Of a DNA stretch of 64,000 nt, positions 57,601-64,000 are shown in pieces. This stretch comes from Petrolisthes cinctipes. Taxonomy: Eukaryota; Arthropoda; Malacostraca; Decapoda; Porcellanidae. The notes beneath the pieces are model-generated. The model had not been told where the DNA came from, did not search any database, and was given only the letters and a program-made list of their open reading frames with translations. Location of the stretch: the NCBI GenBank assembly GCA_033782935.1, contig JAWQEG010000286.1, positions 1,315,501 to 1,379,500 on the forward strand, read 5' to 3'. A program made the position numbers and the translations under genes. The stretch's first letter is position 1. Every line of letters begins with the position of its first letter.

Positions 57601-60447
57601 TTAGCATGTTTTGGGCCTATATTTTGAAAATATTCTGGCACTGAGTCGGCATGAACAGACCGCTTCTGGGACCCAAAAAAATCGAATTTTCGGGTGTTTT
57701 GAGCCTGAATTTGAGATATAAACGGGTACAGAATGTGCATGCTCATATTGACTTTGTACAACTAAAATATCGATTTTTAGCATGTTTTGGGCCGATTTTT
57801 TTTTTAATATTCTGGCACTGAGTAGGCATATACAGACCGCTTCTGGGACCCAAAAAAATCGAATTTTCGGGTTTTTGAGTCTGAATTTGGGATATAAACG
57901 GGTAAAGAAGATACATAAACATATTGACTTTGGGCATCTAAAATATCGATTTTCAGCATGTTTTGGGCCTGTATTTTGAAAATACTCTAACACGCAAAAG
58001 GCATGTACAGATCGCTTCTGGGACTCAAAAATATCGAGATTTCGGGTTTTTTTAGCCTGAATTTGGGATATAAAGGGAAACAGAAGATACATAAACATTT
58101 TGACTTTGGGCACCTAAAATATCGATTTCAGCATGTTTTGGGCCTGTATATTGAAAACACTCTAACACGGAGTAGGCATGTACAGATCGCTTCTGGGACC
58201 CAAAAATATCGAGTTTTCGGGTGTTTTGAGCATGAATTTGAGATAAAAATGGGTACAGAAGATGCATGCACATATCGACTTTAAACCCCTAAAATATCGA
58301 TTTTCAGCATGTTTTGAGCCAATATTTTGAAAACATTCTAGCACTGAGTAGGCATGTACTGATCGCTTCTGGGACCCAAAAATATTGAATTTTCGGGTGT
58401 TTTGAGCCTGAATTTGGGATATAAACGGGTACAGAAGATGCATACACATATTGACTTTGGGCACCTAAAATAACGATTTTTACATGTTTTAGGCCTATTT
58501 TGTTTTAAATATTCTAGCACTGAGTCGGCATGAACAGATCGCTACTGGGACCAAAAAACATCGAATATTCGGGTGTTTTGAGCATGAATTTGGGATATAA
58601 ACGGGTACAGAAGATGCATACACATATTGACTTTGGGCACCTAAAATATCGATTTTTACATGTTTTGGGCATATTTTGTTTAAATATTCTAGCACTGAGT
58701 CGGCATGAACCGATCGCTTCTGGGACCCAAAAATATCGAATATTCGGTTTTTTGAGCATGAATTTGGGATATAAACGGGTACAGAAGATGCATACACATA
58801 TTGACTTTGGGCACCTAAAATATCTATTTTTAGCATGTTATGAGCCTATATTTTGAAAACATTCTAGCACTGAGTAGGCATGTACAGATCGCTTCAGGGA
58901 CCCAAAAATATTGAATTTTCGGGTGTTTTGAGCCTGAATTTGGGATATAAACGGGTACAGAAGATGCATACACATATTGACTCTAGGCACCTAAAATAAC
59001 GATTTTTACATGTTTTAGGCCTATTTTGTTTTAAATATTCTAGCACTGAGTCGGCATGAACAGATCGCTACTGGGGCCCAAAAACATCGAATATTCGGGT
59101 GTTTTGAGCATGAATTTGGGATATAAACGGGTACAGAAGATGCATACACATATTGACTTTGGGCACCCAAAATATCGATATTTAGCATGTTTTGGGCCTA
59201 TATTTTGAAAATATTCTGGCACTGAGTAGGCATATACAGACCGCTTCTGGGACCCAAAAAAATCGAATTTTCGGGTGTTTTGAGTCTGAATTTGGGATAT
59301 AAACGGGTAAAGAAGATGCATACACATATTGACTTTGGGCATCTAAAATATCGATTTTCAGCATGTTTTGGGCCTGTATTTTTTAAATACTCTAACACGC
59401 AGTAGGCATGTACAAATCGCTTCTGGGACCCAAAAATATCGAATTTTCGGGTGTTTTGAGCCTGAATTTGAGATATAAACGGGTACAGAATGTGCATGCT
59501 CATATTGACTTTGGACAACTAAAATATCGATTTTTAGCATGTTTTGGGCTTTTTTTTTTTTAAATATTCTGGCACTGAGTAGGCATATACAGACAGCTTC
59601 TGGGACCCAAAAAAATCGAATTTTCGGGTGTTTTGAGTCTGAATTTGGGATATAAACGGGTAAAGAAGATACATACACATATTGACTTTGGGCATCTAAA
59701 ATATCGATTTTCAGCATGTTTTGGGCCTGTATTTTCAAAATACTCTAACACGCATTAGGCATGTACAGATCGCTTCTGGGACCCAAAAATATCGAACTTT
59801 CGGGTTTTTTTAGCCTGATTTTGGGATATAAAGGGAAACAGAAGATGCATAAACATTTTGACTTTGGGCACCTAAAATATCGATTTCAGCATGTTTTGGG
59901 CCTGTATTTTGAAAATACTCTAACACGGAGTAGGCATGTACAGATCGCTTCTGGGACCCAAAAATATCGAGTTTTTGGGTGTTTTGAGCATGAATTTGAG
60001 ATATAAACGGGTACAGAAGATGCATGCACATATCGACTTTGGACCCCTAAAATATCGATTTTCAGCATGTTTTGAGCCATTATTTTGAAAATATTCTAGC
60101 ACTGAGTAGGCATGTACAGATCGCTTCTGGGACCCAAAAATATTGAATTTTCGGGTGTTTTGAGCCTGAATTTGGGATATAAGCGGGTACAGAAGATGCA
60201 TACACGTATTGACTTTGGGCACCTAAAATATCGATTTTCAGCATGTTTTGGGCCTGTATTTTGAAAATACTCTAACACGCAGTAGGCATGTACAGAGCTC
60301 TTCTGGGACCCAAAAATATCGAATTTTCGGGTGTTTTGAGCCTGAATTTGCGATATAAACAGGTACAGAAGATGCATACACATATTGACTTTGGGCACCT
60401 AAAATATCGATTTTTACATGTTTTGGGCCTATTTTGTTTTAAATATT
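51656..60447 (+). repeat. 176-bp satellite array, second segment (about 50 monomers) with higher-order structure
   Basis: Same monomer and orientation as 45290-47730. Several monomer types differ in the last third: TTTTGAAAATACTCTAACACG, TTTTGAAAACATTCTAGCACTG and TTTTTTAAATATTCTAGCACTG. The block at 52720-53203 is repeated almost unchanged 1231 bp later (53951-54434), i.e. seven monomers. A rarer variant (with GGTTTTTTTAGCC and AAACATTTTGAC) recurs at about 55539, 56596, 58003 and 59761, at spacings of 6, 8 and 10 monomers. Confidence 0.95.
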
Positions 60448-60451
60448 CTAG

Positions 60452-61090
60452 CCCCTCTGGGACGGGCCAAGAATGGAATTACGCTCTGTGGTTACGGGCG
60501 CAATACTAACTTTTACCCTGCCTGTTCGGGTATTTCCCGGAAAATCACTCTACTTCTCTTACTCCCTACATCTAAACTACAATACTGAACAACTTAAATT
60601 TGATTGTGTACTCACCATCAACTCCTCCTCTTTCCATTAAAACCAACCCCAGCTCTCTAGGACACTCCATTGCCGAGAAATCAAGTGAGGAATGGAGGTC
60701 ACTTTTCCCGTGAGAGCGAGGCTGCGTTCGGTTTGTGAGCGTGGCTGTGACAAGGACTGGCGTGGGTGGAGGCAAGATGGCCGCCGGCAGAATGACGCAA
60801 CACTTGCCTCCCCCGGGCGACACGTCGTACGGCTCGTGTGCATCCTACCATTACAGCCCCTGTATTATTTGTGTGGTTAGCTGACCATTCCAGAGTGGTT
60901 TTATGCCCTGGAGAGAAGCGTGGGAGTTATGTACAGTATTTACGCGAAACATTTTCAGTGTCATTCGCACCATTTGTTCATGTTCAACGTAAATATAAAT
61001 GTGTCACTATCACTGTTATCCTTATTTTCTATATATTTTTGTATTTTGTTGTTTTAAATTTGTTATTATCATTTTTTCTATGCGTAAATG
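60452..61090. other. 3' region of the piggyBac-like element, no gene
   Basis: Unassigned sequence between the left end and the tandem repeat; one GC-rich part (60690-60830), no convincing ORF. Confidence 0.6.
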
Positions 61091-61300
61091 TGTCACTCTC
61101 ACTTTTCTTATAGCCTAATATGTACAAATGTGTCACTATCACGTCACTACAGCCTAAAATATATGTACAAATGGGTCACTCTCACTTTTCTTATAGCCTA
61201 ATAAGTACAAATGTGTCACTATCACGTCACTACAGCCGAAAATATATGTACAAATGTGTCACTCTCACTTTTCTTATAGCCTAAATAGTGTCACTGTCAC
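61091..61300 (+). repeat. 83-bp tandem repeat inside the piggyBac-like element
   Basis: About 2.5 copies of TGTCACTCTCACTTTTCTTA...TGTGTCACTATCACGTCACTACAGCC, starting at 61091, 61174 and 61257. It is in the untranslated part downstream of the transposase. Confidence 0.85.
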
Positions 61301-61347
61301 CAAGTGTCACTGTCACTTTATTCGCATACTCCCATCACTTCCTGCTT

Positions 61348-63432
61348 CTATATATATTCCAATATATGGTAGTCTGAGAAGCAGTTTCCAGGGCATAACG
61401 GCACACAACATTCCTTGCACCAGAAGCGAGTTTCCTTGGACTTCTGGGGGTGACGTGTTGTGTGCCTGCAAACATAGCAGCGACGAGAGCCTGGACGTCC
61501 TGACGGCAACGGTGGCAGATTAGTGAGGTAGTGGCGAGCCATATAGCCACTCTGCTGCAACCTGTCAGGCCGTTGTGCCGCTGCCTGTCTGCCTTGCTGT
61601 GGTTGCACAGTGCTGAACCTCTCCAGGAGCTGAGATATCAACTCTAGCTCGAATTCCCGGAGTGCCAACTTGGAGTCAGGGTGATGCTGGAGGTAGAGTA
61701 TATAACAGTTCAGCACTGTGACATCAAGAAGGTGGAAGAAAGCCTTCTTGTACCACTTACAAGTTTTTCTCAGACAATCGATGGAACTCACCATCATGTC
61801 TGACTTATCGACGAGTCTCATATTGATGTTATAATCGAGCACAGCATCAGGCTTGTAGATGGTATCACCTGTGCCGTGCTCAGTCTTCCCAGAATCCTGC
61901 ATCACGCCCCTGTTCACGGTGGTGAGCATATTGACGGGGCGTTTATCGTGCCATTTGATGGCCAGCATGTTCCCACATTTCTTCTTGATGCAGTCGCCCC
62001 TCCGGGTGAGAGGGAATGCTGGCCACCCCTTCCTGTTGACACGAATAGTTCCGCAGGATCCTGTTTGGTGCTGCAGGAGAAACTGGCTAAGTGCTGGAGA
62101 GGTGTAATAGTTATCAGTGTACAGGATGTGGTTGTTGTCAAGGTAATCCCCCATGAGTGCCTTGACAACACTCCCGCTGAAGCCAAGAGGGTCGTCGGCC
62201 GGGACATCCACATCCGTACCTGAATAGAGTATAAAATCCAACACATAGCCAGTCTTACAGTCGCAGATGACATAGAATTTGATGCCAAATCTATGCCTCT
62301 TTGACGGGATGTACTGGATGAAGGACAGTCTTCCCCTGAACAGCACCAGAGACTCGTCGATAACCACTTTCTGGAATGGTCGAAAAAATGCTCGTATTTT
62401 CTCCTGGAGGATAGACATTACTGGCCTAATTTTCCACAGCCTGTCGTTCGGGTGTGGACCCATGTTGGGGGCGAAGTGCAGGTAGGACAAAATGTCGCTA
62501 TATCTGTCCCTGGACATGTATTTCCCGAACGCAGGTGTGGATATCAGGGCGTGTGTGCTCCAGAAGTCCTTGAGGCGATGTTTCTTGTCATGAGGCATCA
62601 TCATGGTCAAAGCTAACCACACATACAACTCAGCAATATCGACGTCAGCCCATTGCAACATCTTACTATGTTCCCTGCCTGGTCTATTGCTGAGTTGCAC
62701 AGAGAGTTGTTTGAAGGTGTTTATCTCCTGCATCATGTAAGTCATCAATATTATATCAAAAAAGGCAGTGAAATAATCTAATATTGATGACCTCTGACGA
62801 CAGGGAAATGCGGCCTGTATACCTGAATGACTGTCGTCAAAGGCAGGTATATCAGGCGCAAATTCATTGCAATCCGTCCACACATAGGGATCAGCGGGTC
62901 TATGACGAGGTGCGCCGCGTTGCTGTCGTTGTTGGCGTTGTTGTTGTGGTGGTGGTGGTGGTGGTGGTGGTGGTGCAGCGGTACCAGGGGCAGGCGAGAG
63001 TGAGTCGTCACCCCCATGGCTGTCAGGCACGAGAGGAGAGGGAGAGTGTGGTGGTGGGGGAGGTGGCGTCAGGTCACGGGGGGGCGGGCTATCAGGGTCA
63101 ACAGTAGGGGAGAGATAAGCTGCCTTTGTCCTCTTCCCCCTTCCTTTACCCTTCCCTCTTACTCCTACTCTCCTCCCTCTTACCACCACTGGTTGCGACG
63201 CATCCTCGTCCGACGAGGAAGAGGAAGACGAAAAATCTAACCTCCTCCTCGGCCTCTTGCCCATGGGAGTGGAGACGTAGCGAGGTTTGGAGGTTGAAGC
63301 AGGAGTAGACCTCTTCCTGCCTCCCACGCCAGATGTTGTAGGAATGGGAGACAAAGAGAGTGTCTCCCAAACTACCTCCCACCCCACTGGTGGACGGAAT
63401 TGCAACAGGGGCTGTAACCTCTGACACATCAT
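61348..63432 (-). CDS. piggyBac-type transposase (PGBD-like)
   Basis: 694 residues, no internal stop. The N-terminal third is low-complexity: basic (KRPRRRLDFSSS), proline runs and a QQQRQQRQQR stretch. The transposase domain follows with DYFTAFFDIILMTYMMQEIN, FWSTHALISTPAFGKYMSRD, and the catalytic aspartates in VVIDESLVLFRG, ILYTDNYYTSP and NMRLVDKSDMM. The end is a cysteine-rich zinc-binding tail (RRCYVCRHTTRH...WCKECCVPLCPGNC), as in piggyBac. The enzyme would cut and paste the element. An acidic N-terminal extension in another frame upstream suggests a frameshift or a small intron near 63300-63440. The ORF appears functional from the catalytic core on. Confidence 0.88.
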   Translation of the reverse strand: MMCQRLQPLLQFRPPVGWEVVWETLSLSPIPTTSGVGGRKRSTPASTSKPRYVSTPMGKRPRRRLDFSSSSSSSDEDASQPVVVRGRRVGVRGKGKGRGKRTKAAYLSPTVDPDSPPPRDLTPPPPPPHSPSPLVPDSHGGDDSLSPAPGTAAPPPPPPPPPQQQRQQRQQRGAPRHRPADPYVWTDCNEFAPDIPAFDDSHSGIQAAFPCRQRSSILDYFTAFFDIILMTYMMQEINTFKQLSVQLSNRPGREHSKMLQWADVDIAELYVWLALTMMMPHDKKHRLKDFWSTHALISTPAFGKYMSRDRYSDILSYLHFAPNMGPHPNDRLWKIRPVMSILQEKIRAFFRPFQKVVIDESLVLFRGRLSFIQYIPSKRHRFGIKFYVICDCKTGYVLDFILYSGTDVDVPADDPLGFSGSVVKALMGDYLDNNHILYTDNYYTSPALSQFLLQHQTGSCGTIRVNRKGWPAFPLTRRGDCIKKKCGNMLAIKWHDKRPVNMLTTVNRGVMQDSGKTEHGTGDTIYKPDAVLDYNINMRLVDKSDMMVSSIDCLRKTCKWYKKAFFHLLDVTVLNCYILYLQHHPDSKLALREFELELISQLLERFSTVQPQQGRQAAAQRPDRLQQSGYMARHYLTNLPPLPSGRPGSRRCYVCRHTTRHPQKSKETRFWCKECCVPLCPGNCFSDYHILEYI

Positions 63433-63736
63433 GCAAGGCTAAAGTTGAGGGAAGAGCTGTGAGGGAAGTCACCGCTACACAGGCATCTTCCTCAGTTGAT
63501 TCGTCAGCTTGCCATTCAGTATCAGAGTAGCTGTCCAGGTCGTCACTCCCATATGAAAGGTCTGCCAGATTCTCCAATTCCAGCCCTATTGCAGAATCTG
63601 ACAACCTTGCAGGTGCATGACGCAATCTAGCTGGTTGCACCCGTGGAGTGGAGGTTACAAGAGTGGGTGCGCCCGGCAGCGCGGTAGGATGCACCGAATC
63701 AAACGAGCCCGTATTTTCTTCACTACGCCCAGCCAT
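63300..63736 (-). pseudogene. Acidic N-terminal extension of the piggyBac-like protein, other frame
   Basis: From the ATG at 63736 the frame reads MAGRSEENTGSF, then GSDDLDSYSDTEWQADESTE, an acidic region usual before piggyBac transposase domains. It loses similarity near 63330, where the main ORF takes over in another frame. Two similar segments (ACCAGTGGGGTGGGAGG and ACATCTGGCGTGGGAGG) lie at the switch. Confidence 0.5.
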
Positions 63737-63919
63737 TGTCACGGTCAAGCACACACTGATTGAATGTGGGGATGAAAAGGTCTGGTGGTGAAGTATAGCC
63801 AGATAAAAAAAAATCCCGACAAATTTGGCGTTTTTCCCCATAAATTACCAAAAGCGGGATTTCCCGCTGCCCGGACTCTGTCGACAGAGCGGGATTTCCC
63901 GCTGCCCGGACTCTGGGGG

Positions 63920-64000
63920 CTAGCACTGAGTCGGCATGAACAGATCGCTTCTGGGACCCAAAAATATCGAATATTCGGGTGTTTTGAGCATGAATTTGGG
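63920..64000 (+). repeat. 176-bp satellite, third segment, continues past the window end
   Basis: Resumes at CTAGCACTGAGTCGGCATGA exactly where the second segment broke off at ATTCTAG. Confidence 0.95.

Larger units (their letters stand above)
60452..63919 (-). mobile_element. piggyBac-like element inserted in the satellite, with CTAG at both borders
   Basis: Ends start CCCCTCTGGGACGGGC on the left and, reverse-complemented, CCCCCAGAGTCCGGGC on the right. CTAG flanks both (60448-60451 and 63920-63923), where the satellite has a single CTAG. Two direct copies of AGAGCGGGATTTCCCGCTGC lie next to the right end (about 63855 and 63888), and a related TTCGGGTATTTCCCGG near the left. It codes for a piggyBac-type transposase on the minus strand. 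Canonical piggyBac elements duplicate TTAA. Confidence 0.85.

Noticed and set aside
46308..60398. Dozens of 100-residue ORFs (MPKVNMCMHLLYPFISQIQA type) on the minus strand
   Set aside because: They repeat every 176 bp, and 176 is not a multiple of three, so each ORF reads the same satellite in changing frames. They reflect low stop density, not a gene family.

Overview
The window looks like nuclear DNA of an arthropod, most likely a decapod crustacean. This is inferred from the intron-containing DIRS1-like retroelement, the CCCCGTAGGGG fold-back repeat, the very heavy load of AT-rich minisatellite and microsatellite DNA, and a replication-dependent histone cluster whose genes are clearly arthropod-like. 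There are no bacterial features. Apart from the histones, almost everything is a mobile element or a repeat.

Layout. 1-10360 is a huge imperfect inverted repeat (both arms carry a LINE 3' end, an AT-rich 15-bp minisatellite, GA/CT microsatellites and a CCCAT...ATGGG tandem repeat). The left arm is interrupted by a complete-looking DNA transposon coding for a DUF7869-type protein (1533-4456), the right arm by a rearranged Penelope-like element (7836-8944). 10259-13125 is a decayed RTE-like LINE, followed by more minisatellite to 15688. 15689-21036 is a broken Gypsy-like LTR retrotransposon with a second Penelope-like element inserted in its reverse transcriptase. 21232-23960 holds three DNA elements with intact 8-bp target duplications: a deleted P-like element and two hAT-like non-autonomous elements. 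25020-29760 is the histone block H2A> <H2B <H4 H3>. 30340-31862 is a LINE fragment. 32307-40180 is a DIRS1-like element with gag in four in-phase exons, RT/RNase H/methyltransferase, and a tyrosine recombinase split by a TA-flanked non-autonomous transposon. 40423-41196 is another LINE fragment. 41557-44960 is an inverted second copy of the H2A/H2B unit. From about 45290 to the window end runs a 176-bp satellite, interrupted by a 3.9-kb P-like/THAP element (47731-51655) and a 3.5-kb piggyBac-like element (60452-63919).

How it fits together. The only likely host genes are the histones. The upstream copy (H2A, H2B, H4, H3) has TATA boxes, CCAAT-type boxes and 3' stem-loops. The downstream inverted copy holds an H2B that looks intact and an H2A that has lost its TATA box, has an insertion in its 5' region and carries a change at a core glycine. 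No H1 gene is visible. The rest records nested insertions: elements landing in satellites, in each other and in one arm only of older duplications, which allows a relative order of events to be read.
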